From contig NZ_CP163520.1 in the NCBI RefSeq assembly GCF_041080675.1, forward strand, positions 4,030,001-4,094,000: a DNA stretch of 64,000 nucleotides. The letters are read 5' to 3'. The DNA comes from Streptomyces sp. cg36. Its GTDB lineage: Bacteria > Actinomycetota > Actinomycetes > Streptomycetales > Streptomycetaceae. Positions 33,496-41,883 of the stretch are shown here, piece by piece (the first letter of the stretch is position 1; each line of letters starts with the position of its first letter). Both the position numbers and the translations under genes were made by a program. Below the pieces are notes generated by a model. That model did no database searches, had not been told where the DNA came from, and saw only the letters and a program-made list of their open reading frames with translations.

Positions 33496-33526
33496 AGGTC
33501 CCCGGACGAATCGTCCGGGGACCTTT
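33496..33526 (+). terminator. tRNA-Ile terminator
   Basis: 14-bp near-perfect hairpin (AGGTCCCCGGACGA with its complement, 33496-33524) followed by TTTT. Confidence 0.9.
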
Positions 33527-33660
33527 TCGTTGTGCGGTGCGGCTCCTCTGTGTACGGCCACCGCGGGCGTACCGCGCCGCCGCCCCCACATGGGGCCGCC
33601 AGCCACGCATCGGGTCGACGTCCACGCGTACGCGTAACAGGCCGCCGTGTATCAGGCCGC

Positions 33661-33685
33661 CGTGTACGTACTGCGTACGTACACG
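33661..33685. repeat. 11-bp inverted repeat
   Basis: CGTGTACGTAC (33661-33671) and its complement (33675-33685) separated by TGC. It lies between the tRNA-Ile terminator and the next terminator and is not associated with a start codon, so its role is unknown. Confidence 0.6.
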
Positions 33686-33689
33686 AAGA

Positions 33690-33718
33690 AGCCCGGCAAC
33701 TCGGGGAGTTGCCGGGCT
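33690..33718 (-). terminator. Terminator of the small secreted-protein gene
   Basis: 13-bp perfect stem (AGCCCGGCAACTC with its complement) and a three-base loop, 30 bases downstream of the minus-strand stop at 33749. Confidence 0.8.
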
Positions 33719-33748
33719 CGCAAGCTCGGGCAGGAGCTGGTGGGACGG

Positions 33749-34120
33749 TCAGGGCGTGGGCGCCGGGGCGCTGTCGTCCAGGGGCGGGGCCTCGGCGCCG
33801 TCGTCGGAGGAGGAGCCGTTCGCCCCGTCGCCCCCTTCGTCGGACGAGCCCGGCAGATGACGGGTCGAGGGCGAGGAGCCGTGGGCCTCGGCGCGGATGC
33901 GCTGCTTCATCGTGGGCGGCAGCGCGGATGCGCCGGGAAGGGCCCAGCGCACGGTCGGCGTCATGGCCGTCGAGTTGTCGCTGCGGTGGTGCGCGGCGGT
34001 CTGCTGCGGTACGGAGGGTGCGGCGGTGGCCTGGCCGGCGGCCAGACCGAGGAAGGCGAGGAGGGCGACGAGCGCGCCGGTGAGTGCGGTCCACCACGTC
34101 GTGAGCTTGCTGGTTGCCAT
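33749..34120 (-). CDS. Small secreted or membrane-tethered Streptomyces protein
   Basis: A 123-residue protein. A hydrophobic N-terminal segment (WWTALTGALVALLAFLGLAA) ends in AGQATAAP, a likely signal-peptidase site. The rest is a hydrophilic low-complexity domain rich in Ser, Asp, Gly and Pro. ATG 34120 follows GAGGAAG. I do not recognise a function. It is monocistronic with its own terminator and diverges from the DLW-39-type small gene. Confidence 0.68.
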   Translation of the reverse strand: MATSKLTTWWTALTGALVALLAFLGLAAGQATAAPSVPQQTAAHHRSDNSTAMTPTVRWALPGASALPPTMKQRIRAEAHGSSPSTRHLPGSSDEGGDGANGSSSDDGAEAPPLDDSAPAPTP

Positions 34121-34331
34121 GACTTCCTCGCTTCTGAGTCGTTCTTTGGTTGCCCGATTTGCGTTGGATCTCATGATGTGTACCAGCGCCGCAGAGCGAG
34201 GGGGCGACGCACCGTTATGGGCGGATCTTCCGATGAACTGCACTCGTATGGACCATCACCGATTGGTATCGATCGGTGTGTATAGTCGGGCGACAGAGGT
34301 CCCTTACGTCAAGGAAAGACGAGGTCGCGCG

Positions 34332-34466
34332 GTGAAGAAGCTCCTCCTGGTCGCACTGGCCGCCATCGGCGGGCTCCTCGTGTACCGCCAGATCCAGGCG
34401 GATCGCGCCGAGCAGGACCTGTGGACGGAGGCGACCGACTCCGTGCCCGCAGGTTCGGGTGTGTGA
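34332..34466 (+). CDS. DLW-39-type small membrane protein
   Basis: A 44-residue peptide from GTG 34332, too short for usual gene cut-offs. It has a hydrophobic N-terminal helix (KKLLLVALAAIGGLLVYRQI) and a hydrophilic tail containing the DLWTEATD motif for which the family is named. An intrinsic terminator follows at once. It is conserved in actinobacteria near gyrA; its function is unknown. Confidence 0.8.
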   Translation: MKKLLLVALAAIGGLLVYRQIQADRAEQDLWTEATDSVPAGSGV

Positions 34467-34485
34467 GACCCACAGAGTCCAGTTG

Positions 34486-34519
34486 CAGAGCCCCGGCCGC
34501 CGACGCGGCCGGGGCTCTG
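34486..34519 (+). terminator. Terminator after the DLW-39-type gene
   Basis: 15-bp perfect stem (34486-34500 with 34505-34519, CAGAGCCCCGGCCGC and its complement) with a CGAC loop. Confidence 0.88.
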
Positions 34520-34609
34520 TGCTGTCATGTGCCCGGGGCAGCCGCCCCCGAGGATTCACCTGCGCAAATCAATGGCTTGCATAAGCAAAATTGAAGGGGG
34601 CGCGGCGGC

Positions 34610-35899
34610 ATGGCGAACCAGCGGGGTAAGGGCCGGTCGGCGGTCGCCGTGGCCGCGCTGTGCACGCTGGCGTTACTCCAGGGCCCGGGGCGCGCGGGCG
34701 CCGCCAACGGGCCCCAGCCCGACGGCCCCTACCGCTACGACCGCCTGGCGCGGCCGGTCACCGGTGCGGCGAGCGCCCAGGACGGACCCCGGCTCACGGC
34801 CGGCTCGGTCTACCGGGCGGCGCTCGGGCCCCATGCGAAGACCTACTTCCAGGTCGCCCTCCCCGGCCTGGGCGAAGCCTATGTGTCGGCCGTGGCCGTG
34901 CCCGGCCGCGACGCCGAGGTCTCGGACGGCGAAGGCATCCAGCTCAGCCTCCAGGACCGCGACGGCAACACCTGCGACTCCAGCCGCGTCGCCTTCGACC
35001 CGCCCAAGTACCCCCGCCCGCTCGCCGCGTACGTCACCCGGGGCCTGTCGCGGAGCGGGACGCCCTGTCAGGCGGCGGGCACCTACTACGTGTTGGTCGA
35101 ACGGGTCGGTGACGACGCGTCCGCCAAGGGCGACTGGGGCATCGAGCTGCGGCACTCGCGCGAGCCAGGGCTCGCACCGGACGAGCCGACCGCCGCACCG
35201 ACCCGATGGCCGAGCGCCTCACCGCTCCCGCCGTCCGGGGGCGCGCACGAGCTGCGCGGCGGTACGGGCTTCGCCGACGCGCCCCGCACGCCCCAGGGCG
35301 TCTGGCGCGACACGCTGCGGCCGGGCGAGACGCGGTTCTTCCGGGTGCCGGTCGGCTGGGGCCAGCAGCTGTTCGCCACCGCCGAGCTGGGCCGCTCGGG
35401 CGGCGGCGGATACGTCCCGCAGGCCCTGGACCTCCAGCTCTACAACCCGGTGCTGGGGCCCGTCGCCGATGTGTACACGGTGTACGACGGCAAGCCCGCC
35501 ACCACCTCGTTCGCCCCCCTCCCGCCCGTCGACTACCGCAACCGCTTCTCCCCCTCGGGCATGGTCTCCGCCATGCGCCTGGGCGGTGACTACTACCTGG
35601 CCGTGAGCGTCAGCCCCGAGCTCGCCGCGAAGTTCGGCCCCGGCGCGTACGCCGTGACGCTGCGCGTGAACGTACGGGGCCAGGCCAAGGCCGGGCCCTC
35701 CTACCGGCAGGACGCGCCCGACGTCACCACGGGCGCCACCGGCTCGCCCACCACGGGTACGGGCGCCGCGTCCGCCACCGGTTCCGGCTCGGCCGGGATG
35801 AAGGCGCTCGCAGCCGCCGGGATCGGCACGGGCACGCTGCTCGTGCTCTGGCTCGGGGTGTGGACGCTGCTGGCCCGGCGGCGGGCGCTGCCGCTCTGA
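34610..35899 (+). CDS. Exported, C-terminally anchored protein with two similar domains
   Basis: A 429-residue protein. A signal peptide (VAVAALCTLALLQGPGRAGA, cleavage after AGA) is followed by two beta-rich segments, about 50-185 and 210-360. Both have a layout of G-x-x-Y/W-R-x-x-L-x-P-x-x-x-x-F/Y-F-x-V, as in pre-peptidase-type beta domains. A Thr/Gly/Ala-rich stalk and a C-terminal membrane helix (GIGTGTLLVLWLGVWTLLAR) complete it. The architecture resembles a wall-spanning surface protein. No catalytic motif is seen and the function is unknown. GAAGGGGG precedes the ATG. It is monocistronic. Confidence 0.7.
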   Translation: MANQRGKGRSAVAVAALCTLALLQGPGRAGAANGPQPDGPYRYDRLARPVTGAASAQDGPRLTAGSVYRAALGPHAKTYFQVALPGLGEAYVSAVAVPGRDAEVSDGEGIQLSLQDRDGNTCDSSRVAFDPPKYPRPLAAYVTRGLSRSGTPCQAAGTYYVLVERVGDDASAKGDWGIELRHSREPGLAPDEPTAAPTRWPSASPLPPSGGAHELRGGTGFADAPRTPQGVWRDTLRPGETRFFRVPVGWGQQLFATAELGRSGGGGYVPQALDLQLYNPVLGPVADVYTVYDGKPATTSFAPLPPVDYRNRFSPSGMVSAMRLGGDYYLAVSVSPELAAKFGPGAYAVTLRVNVRGQAKAGPSYRQDAPDVTTGATGSPTTGTGAASATGSGSAGMKALAAAGIGTGTLLVLWLGVWTLLARRRALPL

Positions 35900-36000
35900 T
35901 CCCGTCCTTGGCCGGTCCACGGTCCGGCTGGGCTCGACCGGGACCAGTTCTGCCGGCTGGGATCAGTTATGCCTGCCCGGGTCGTTTCGGCCGGCCGGGT

Positions 36001-37524
36001 TCAGAGTCGGCTGAGGGCCCAGAAACCGACGGCGAAGCAGATCAGGGCGAGCAGCAGCACCGGGACGGCGACCTTCGCGGGTGGTCCCGGGCGCCGCCGC
36101 GAGGCCCGGGGCCCGGGTGACGCGGGTGCGCCGCTCGTCCCGGAAACCGGTGGGGCCGAAGTGGGAACCTGCGTGCTTCGAGCGGTGTACCTCTTAGTGA
36201 CGGGGGTGGGTGCCGAGGAGGGGTACGGGGGTGGGGGCGTATGGAATCCGTCCGCCGTGGGCGGGGTGGGGAACTGCGGGACCAGCAGCGGGCGTTGCCC
36301 CGAGGGATCCCAGGGCTGGTGGCCCTGCTGCCATGCCTGCTGCTCCTGGGGCCAGCCGTGCTCTTCCTGGGGCCAAGGGTGCTCCTGGGGCCACGGCTGC
36401 CCCTGGGCGGCCGGTGCCGGATCCTGGCCGTACGGCTGTTCCTGGGCCGGAGCAGGAGCCTGCCCGTACGGCTGGGGCCGGCTCTGGGCCGACGACGGGT
36501 TCAGCCCGTAGGACTGCGCCTGCGCCTGCGCCGGTTGCTCTGCGGGCGACGGGTTCGGGGCGGCCGACGGATGGGGGACCGGCTGCGGATGCTGGACCGG
36601 CAGCGGGGTCCGCGCCGACGGTGTCGGTGGATGCTGGAGTACGCGGGGCAGCTCGCGCGGGGTGAACCCCTGGGGCAGCGGGCCTATCTGGTCGAAGACC
36701 TCGACCGGCTCCTCGTCGGTCCCGGTGTCGGGCAGCAGCTCCACGGCCGAGGCCAGCGCCTTGCGCGCCCCGGTGGCCGTCCGGAACCGGATGTGCGGGT
36801 CGGGTTGCAGAAGACCGGCCAGGACCTGCCACAGGGGCTCGGGCACGCCCTGGGGGGCGCCGGGGGTGCCGTGGGTGGAGAAGTACTCCACGAGGGCCCG
36901 TGCGTCCGGTTTCTGACCCTCCAGCAGATACAGGGTGACGAGCCCGACCGCGAACAGGTCGGACGGGAAGTCCGGCTCCGCGCCCATGATCTGTTCGGGT
37001 GCGAAGTAACCGGGCGTCCCCATTACGTAGTTGGTCTCGGTCAGCCGCGGTTCGCCCTTGCGCATCGCGATCCCGAAGTCGGACAGCCGCAGATGCGGCC
37101 GTCCGGTGCCGGTGGCTTCGAGGAGGATGTTGGCGGGCTTGATGTCCCGGTGGACGACCCCCTCGGCGTGCACCGCCGCCAGACCGGCGAGCAACTGGTC
37201 CAGGAGCACGCAGACGAACCTGGGCGGCAGCGGCCCGTAGTCGCCGATCAGATGGGCCAGCGAGCCGCCGGAGACCAGGTCCATCGTGAACAGGACCTTG
37301 TCGTCGTCGGCGGCCCAGCTCGCCGGGGCCAGCACATGAGGGTGGTCGATCCTCAGAGCCTGCTCGCGGACGAAGCGGAGCAGGGTGTGCGCGTCGCTCT
37401 GCTGGAGGACCTTCGCCGCCACACAGCGGCGGCGGCGGTGGTCCCAGGCGCGCCAGACGGCGCCCACTCCGCCGCGGCCGATCGGGTCGATGAGTTCGTA
37501 CCGACCGGCGAAGACCTCACCCAC
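36001..37524 (-). CDS. Transmembrane Ser/Thr protein kinase
   Basis: A 507-residue Hanks-type kinase with an intact catalytic core: P-loop GRGGVGAVW, K38 in AAKVL, HRDIKPANIL with D127 and SDFG with D149. About 170 residues of low-complexity linker rich in Gln, Pro and Trp include repeated WPQE units. A single C-terminal membrane helix (PVLLLALICFAVGFWALSRL) ends the chain with almost nothing outside the membrane, so there is no extracellular sensor domain. GTG start 24 bases after the XRE gene stop, so the two are probably co-transcribed. Confidence 0.88.
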   Translation of the reverse strand: MGEVFAGRYELIDPIGRGGVGAVWRAWDHRRRRCVAAKVLQQSDAHTLLRFVREQALRIDHPHVLAPASWAADDDKVLFTMDLVSGGSLAHLIGDYGPLPPRFVCVLLDQLLAGLAAVHAEGVVHRDIKPANILLEATGTGRPHLRLSDFGIAMRKGEPRLTETNYVMGTPGYFAPEQIMGAEPDFPSDLFAVGLVTLYLLEGQKPDARALVEYFSTHGTPGAPQGVPEPLWQVLAGLLQPDPHIRFRTATGARKALASAVELLPDTGTDEEPVEVFDQIGPLPQGFTPRELPRVLQHPPTPSARTPLPVQHPQPVPHPSAAPNPSPAEQPAQAQAQSYGLNPSSAQSRPQPYGQAPAPAQEQPYGQDPAPAAQGQPWPQEHPWPQEEHGWPQEQQAWQQGHQPWDPSGQRPLLVPQFPTPPTADGFHTPPPPYPSSAPTPVTKRYTARSTQVPTSAPPVSGTSGAPASPGPRASRRRPGPPAKVAVPVLLLALICFAVGFWALSRL

Positions 37525-37548
37525 CTGGCATCCCCGCCCCCATGGCTG

Positions 37549-38097
37549 TCAGCTCTGGTGCGCCTCGTAATGGGCGACCGCCTCGGCGGTGCGTCCGGCG
37601 CCGTACACCCGGAGGAACTCTGCCAGTTCGGGGTGGGCCGGGGCGAGGGTGTCCGCCGCGTCGATGATGTCCCCGGCGGCGGCGACCGAGCGGAGCAGCG
37701 ACTGGATCTCGCGCACCACCCGGCGCACGGTCGGAGCGCCCGAACTGGTCGTGGTCTGGCCCGTGTTGGTGAGGACGGAGCCGCCCTGGGACTTCTTGAT
37801 CTCGTCCATCCGGTCGGTGGCCTCGGCGGCGCTGACGCTGCCGTCGGCGACCTGCCCGGCCAGGTCCTGGAGGGCCTGGACGCGCTGGACGACCGCCGGG
37901 TTGCCGATCTTGGCGCGCTGGCCGCTCATCAGCTGGGACAGCATGGGCGCCGACAGACCCAGGACAGCGGCGAGCCGGGCCTGGTTCAGGCCGAGATCGT
38001 CTATCAGCCGGCGGAAGAGCGCCCCCAGCGGCTCCCCGTACCAGCTCCGCTGGAGCTCCCTGGCTCTTGCGGTCGCTTCCTGTTGCGTTGCGTCCAT
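37549..38097 (-). CDS. XRE-type DNA-binding protein adjacent to the kinase
   Basis: A 182-residue protein with an N-terminal helix-turn-helix (LNQARLAAVLGLSAPMLSQL, then MSGQRAKIGN). A central Ser/Thr-rich linker (VLTNTGQTTTSSGAPT) is followed by a helical C-terminal domain. ATG 38097 has GGGGAG seven bases upstream; ATG 38112 is possible but too close to its purine run. Placement just upstream of the kinase suggests that it is a kinase substrate or partner, but this is inference; the threonine cluster is a plausible phospho-acceptor region. Confidence 0.75.
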   Translation of the reverse strand: MDATQQEATARARELQRSWYGEPLGALFRRLIDDLGLNQARLAAVLGLSAPMLSQLMSGQRAKIGNPAVVQRVQALQDLAGQVADGSVSAAEATDRMDEIKKSQGGSVLTNTGQTTTSSGAPTVRRVVREIQSLLRSVAAAGDIIDAADTLAPAHPELAEFLRVYGAGRTAEAVAHYEAHQS

Positions 38098-38248
38098 TGC
38101 GCGTCTCCCCATCGCTTCCCCATTGAGGCGCTTCGCTGTCGCGAACCCCGACGAGCATCTTACGGAGAGTGGTCGCTCACCGGGAGTCCCAATCCTTTTG
38201 CGGGATACCCGGTTCTACCCGGTACTCTGGTCTGCGCATCACCTTCCC

Positions 38249-38321
38249 GGGGCCTTAGCTCAGTTGGTAGAGCGCTGTCTTTGCATGGCAGATGTCAGGG
38301 GTTCGACTCCCCTAGGCTCCA
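38249..38321 (+). tRNA. tRNA-Ala (TGC)
   Basis: 73 bases fold as a cloverleaf. The acceptor stem is GGGGCCT/AGGCTCC (one G-U), the anticodon loop TTTGCAT (anticodon TGC) and the T-loop TTCGACT. CCA is not encoded. Confidence 0.96.
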
Positions 38322-38328
38322 CCTCACG

Positions 38329-38370
38329 AAGACCCCCCTGACCTGCGTAAAAGCGGTCAGGGGGGTCTTT
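38329..38370 (+). terminator. tRNA-Ala terminator
   Basis: 15-bp perfect stem (38329-38343 with 38355-38369) with an 11-base loop and a TTTT tail. Confidence 0.92.
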
Positions 38371-38413
38371 TCGCGCCGATTCGCCGGGTCGGCGGAGGTT
38401 CGGGCGGTCGGGG

Positions 38414-39127
38414 TCAGCGGCCGGTGCCGCGTTCCTCGCCGTCGAGTTCGGCCTCCTCGGCCTCCTTCGCCTCGACCTCCGGGTCGAGTCCGGAGCGGCT
38501 GCCGTCGACCGAGGACAGCGGCGGGCGCTCGGCCAGGTCGCCGTCGGGGACCTCGGTGGGGGCGGGCGGCTCGACCAGCCAGTCCGGGTTGGCCTGCTTG
38601 TCCCACCACTTCCACGCGGCGACCGCGCCACCGGCCAGAACGCCGAAGACCAGCAGGCCCTTGGCGAGACGCCCGGCCCGGGCCCGGCGCTCCTGCTTCC
38701 TGGCGAGCTTCTCGATCTGGTGCGGGGAGACCTGTCCGCGCAGCGCGGCGAGGGCGGCCGTGGAGCGGGCCATCGCCTCCTCGCGCACCGGCTGGGCCGC
38801 GGCGACGGCCTGGCTGACCCGGGGAGCGGTGTAGTCGGCGGCCTGGCGGGCGGCCCGGCGGGAGCGCGCCGCGGTCTGCCGGGCGACCTCCTCGACCCTC
38901 GGCGGCACGTGCGGCGCGACCAGGGCGTCGTACTGGAGCTGGGCCTGGCAGCGGGCCTGCTGCGCGGCGCGGCTCACCTTCGGTGCGAGCCGTACGCGCG
39001 CCTCGTGCGCGTACTCCGCCGCGTGGCTCTTGGCCGAGTCGGCGTAGGGCGCCACCACATCCGCGGCGTGCCGCACGCTGTCCTTCGCCGAGCCGGTCGC
39101 GGCGCGCACGCTGTCCATGCGGGTCAC
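38414..39127 (-). CDS. DUF5324-family membrane protein
   Basis: A 237-residue protein. A long Ala/Arg/Glu-rich amphipathic helical region (about 1-150) has many AA-x-x-AR heptad-like steps and is probably coiled coil. One membrane helix (LLVFGVLAGGAVAAWKWW) follows, then an acidic Pro-rich tail. GTG 39127 is preceded by AAGGAGGAGGA; an ATG three codons later is possible. The family is conserved at this position in Streptomyces, without known function. Confidence 0.8.
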   Translation of the reverse strand: MTRMDSVRAATGSAKDSVRHAADVVAPYADSAKSHAAEYAHEARVRLAPKVSRAAQQARCQAQLQYDALVAPHVPPRVEEVARQTAARSRRAARQAADYTAPRVSQAVAAAQPVREEAMARSTAALAALRGQVSPHQIEKLARKQERRARAGRLAKGLLVFGVLAGGAVAAWKWWDKQANPDWLVEPPAPTEVPDGDLAERPPLSSVDGSRSGLDPEVEAKEAEEAELDGEERGTGR

Positions 39128-39595
39128 GTGATCCTCCTCCTTGGTGGCGGGGTTCGGGGCGGTCCGGGGGGTTGCCGCCGGAATGAGCACAGTGTTCGCC
39201 TTTCCACCCATCTCGAAATCATGCCCGTCTGACGGGTACCCGGCATGCGCGGAAAGGCATCCGGGTCATGTGGGGCGACTTCGGGTGACGCGCGGGCGGA
39301 CGGGAGCGTGGCGGTGCGCGGCCGGGGCGTGTCTTGCGGATCCCGTCCGGTTCGCGGGGTCCGGCATGGGCGCACCGCACCCCGCCCGCCCACCACGACA
39401 GCGCGGCGGAACCGAAGCCGGCACGATCCGAAAGGCATGTCCTGGCTCGCGCCCGACGATGCCACGCTTCGCCCCGTCGCGCGCCTGTTCGGCGCGGATC
39501 GGCCCGGATCGGCGGGTACGCGGCGCATTTCCTTGCCGCGGGGCACTCCGTGCGAGGATCGTGGGACATCAGTGCAGACCAAAGGAAGGCAGCCC
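39128..39595. other. Divergent promoter region, DUF5324 / cyclophilin
   Basis: 468 bases between divergent starts. I see no RNA gene, repeat or conserved small frame. It presumably holds both promoters. Confidence 0.4.
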
Positions 39596-40129
39596 GTGGC
39601 CGAGCAGCTTTACGCGACCCTGAAGACCAACCAGGGGGACATCGAGATCCGGCTTCTGCCGAACCACGCCCCGAAGACGGTCCGGAACTTCGTCGAGCTG
39701 GCCCAGGGCGAGCGGGAGTGGACGCACCCGGCGACCGGCCAGAAGTCCACGGGCCGCCTCTACGACGGCACGGTCTTCCACCGCGTGATCAGCGGCTTCA
39801 TGATCCAGGGCGGCGACCCGCTGGGCAACGGCACGGGCGGCCCCGGCTACGAGTTCGCCGACGAGTTCCACCCCGACCTCGCCTTCGACAAGCCGTACCT
39901 GCTGGCCATGGCGAACGCCGGGCCGGGCACCAACGGCTCGCAGTTCTTCATCACGGTGTCCCCCACCGCCTGGCTGACCCGCAAGCACACGATCTTCGGC
40001 GAGGTGACCGGCGACGCCGGCAAGAAGGTCGTGGACGCCATCGCGGCCACCGCCACCAACCCGCGCACCGACCGCCCCGTCCAGGACGTGGTCATCGAGT
40101 CGGTGGTCGTGGAGACCCGCGAGGGCTGA
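39596..40129 (+). CDS. Cyclophilin-type peptidyl-prolyl isomerase
   Basis: A 177-residue cytoplasmic cyclophilin with no signal peptide. The catalytic arginine motif is FHRVISGFMIQGGDP, followed by ANAGPGTNGSQFFIT and FGEV. It isomerises X-Pro bonds during folding. GTG start after AAAGGAAGG. It corresponds to the S. coelicolor PpiA-type gene next to the rhomboid gene. Confidence 0.93.
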   Translation: MAEQLYATLKTNQGDIEIRLLPNHAPKTVRNFVELAQGEREWTHPATGQKSTGRLYDGTVFHRVISGFMIQGGDPLGNGTGGPGYEFADEFHPDLAFDKPYLLAMANAGPGTNGSQFFITVSPTAWLTRKHTIFGEVTGDAGKKVVDAIAATATNPRTDRPVQDVVIESVVVETREG

Positions 40130-40210
40130 GCCCCGCGGGGGCCGCGTCCGCAAGGCCGGGCCCCCGCCCGGGGCGGGCACAGGCCCGATCACCCGTTCGA
40201 GGGGAACCAA

Positions 40211-40250
40211 ACCGCCCCGCTCGTCCGTATGACGTGACGAGCGGGGCGGT
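40211..40250 (+). terminator. Terminator after the cyclophilin gene
   Basis: 14-bp perfect stem (40211-40224 with 40237-40250, ACCGCCCCGCTCGT and its complement) with a 12-base loop. Confidence 0.85.
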
Positions 40251-40329
40251 GCGATTGCCGCCCGCGCGACCGGGTCGGCGCCGCGCCCGCCGCGCCTCCC
40301 CGCCGCGTACACCCACGACAAGGAGCACG

Positions 40330-41199
40330 ATGGACCAGGCCAGCCTGCCGAGCTGCTACCGGCACCCGGGCGTGCAGACGGGGATCACCTGCACCCGCTG
40401 CGAGCGCCCGATCTGCCCGGACTGCATGGTCAGCGCCTCGGTCGGATTCCAGTGCCCCGAGTGCGTGCGGGGCGGCTCGGGCACGGGGCACGCGCCCACG
40501 GCCAACCAGCCGCGGACCATGGCGGGCGCCGCGCTCGCCCCCGGTGACCCGCAGCTGCTCACCAAGGTGCTGATCGGGCTGAACCTGGTGGGCTATCTGC
40601 TCCAGCAGGCGGTCGGGGACAAGTTCACCGAGAGGTACGAGCTGATCGGCCGGGCCTTCGTGCCCGGGTTCGACGCGCTCCAGGGCGTCGCCGAGGGGCA
40701 GTGGTACCGGCTGGCGACGTCGATGTTCCTGCACGCCAGTGTCATGCACATCGCGTTCAACATGCTCAGCCTGTGGTGGATCGGCGGCCCGCTGGAGGCG
40801 GCCCTGGGCCGGGTCCGCTATCTCGCGCTGTACGTGGTCTCCGGCCTGGCGGGCAGCGCGCTGACGTACTGGCTGGCCGCGGCGAACCAGCCCTCGCTGG
40901 GGGCCTCCGGGGCGATCTTCGGACTGTTCGGTGCCACGGCCGTGCTGATGCGCAAGCTGAAGTACGACATGCGCCCGCTGATCGCGCTCCTGGTGATCAA
41001 CCTGGTGATCACCTTCAACCCCTGGGGCGGCATCGCCTGGCAGGCGCACATCGGCGGTCTGGTCGGCGGCACGGTGATCGCGTACGCCATGGTCCACGCG
41101 CCCCGCGAGCGGCGCGCGCTCGTCCAGTGGGGGGCCTGTGGACTGGTGCTCGCGGCCGTCCTGTTCACGGTCGTGGCCCGCACCGCGGCGCTCACCTGA
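40330..41199 (+). CDS. Rhomboid-family intramembrane serine protease with N-terminal zinc finger
   Basis: A 289-residue protein. The N-terminal B-box-like zinc-binding segment (CYRHPGVQTGITCTRC, CPDC, CPEC) is followed by a six-helix rhomboid domain. The catalytic serine is in GASGAIFG and the histidine in WQAHIGG; the HASVMHIAFNM motif marks helix 2. It cleaves membrane proteins within the bilayer; the substrate is unknown. ATG with AAGGAG. It converges on crgA. Confidence 0.92.
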   Translation: MDQASLPSCYRHPGVQTGITCTRCERPICPDCMVSASVGFQCPECVRGGSGTGHAPTANQPRTMAGAALAPGDPQLLTKVLIGLNLVGYLLQQAVGDKFTERYELIGRAFVPGFDALQGVAEGQWYRLATSMFLHASVMHIAFNMLSLWWIGGPLEAALGRVRYLALYVVSGLAGSALTYWLAAANQPSLGASGAIFGLFGATAVLMRKLKYDMRPLIALLVINLVITFNPWGGIAWQAHIGGLVGGTVIAYAMVHAPRERRALVQWGACGLVLAAVLFTVVARTAALT

Positions 41200-41204
41200 G
41201 CCCG

Positions 41205-41224
41205 GGCCGCCCACCCGGGCGGCC
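41205..41224 (+). terminator. Short hairpin after the rhomboid gene
   Basis: 8-bp GC-only stem (GGCCGCCC with GGGCGGCC) and a four-base loop, six bases after the stop. Confidence 0.5.
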
Positions 41225-41250
41225 ACATGGAGTCGCGCTTTCCCCCAAGG

Positions 41251-41451
41251 TTGTCCACAGTGTGTGCCGGATCTTGTGCACCGGGTGGGGAACAGATGTG
41301 CCCCTTGTCGCTGACCTGGGTTTTCCCAGCAGGGACAAGGGGCGTGCCATGGGCCGTTGTGGGACAGTGGCAGTCACACCGGCGTCAACACGGCAGAGGT
41401 TATCCACAGATCGTCTGACCTTTTCCCCAGTGTGGATAGCGCTGTGGATAA
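41251..41451. promoter_or_regulatory. DnaA-box cluster outside oriC
   Basis: Four strong DnaA boxes lie in a 289-base gap between two convergent genes. They are TTGTCCACA 41251-41259 (+), TTATCCACA 41400-41408 (+), TGTGGATAG 41431-41439 (-) and TGTGGATAA 41443-41451 (-). Two are perfect TTATCCACA and one perfect TTGTCCACA. There is no promoter context on either side, so DnaA titration or replication control is more likely than gene regulation. Confidence 0.85.
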
Positions 41452-41488
41452 CCACTGGGCAAGGCTTGACGAGGAGGTTGTGGAGCAG

Positions 41489-41746
41489 CTACTTCCACTG
41501 CGTGGAGACACCGAAGCCGCCGGCGATGAAGCCGAAGCCGACGACGATGTTCCAGTTCCCGAAGGACTTCAGCGGCAGGTCGCCCTCGGTCACGTAGAAG
41601 AGGACGATCCAGGCGAGCCCGATCAGGAAGAACGCCAGCATCACCGGAGCCACCCAGCCCCGGCTGCCCAGCTTGATGGCGGTGGCCTGCTTCGCCGCCG
41701 GCGGCGGCGTGAAGTCGGCCTTCTTGCGGATACGTGACTTCGGCAC
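41489..41746 (-). CDS. crgA: Cell division protein CrgA
   Basis: An 85-residue protein with two membrane helices ([20 protein letters not shown] and [17 protein letters not shown]) and a basic N-terminus [15 protein letters not shown]. It matches Streptomyces CrgA, which restrains FtsZ ring formation and helps coordinate septation in aerial hyphae. GTG 41746 is chosen because it has AGGAG eight bases upstream and gives the conserved N-terminus; the frame is also open three codons earlier. Confidence 0.95.
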   Translation of the reverse strand: MPKSRIRKKADFTPPPAAKQATAIKLGSRGWVAPVMLAFFLIGLAWIVLFYVTEGDLPLKSFGNWNIVVGFGFIAGGFGVSTQWK

Positions 41747-41883
41747 GAGGAACACTCCTGTCGATGCGCTGCGTGACCGCGCAGGGAACTGTGGCTGGGC
41801 GGCGGAGGGGCAACGGGGATCACTGCTGCCCCCGGGCGTCCGTTAGCGTAGTGCTTCCGTGGCGCCGAAGGAGTAAGGGTACG

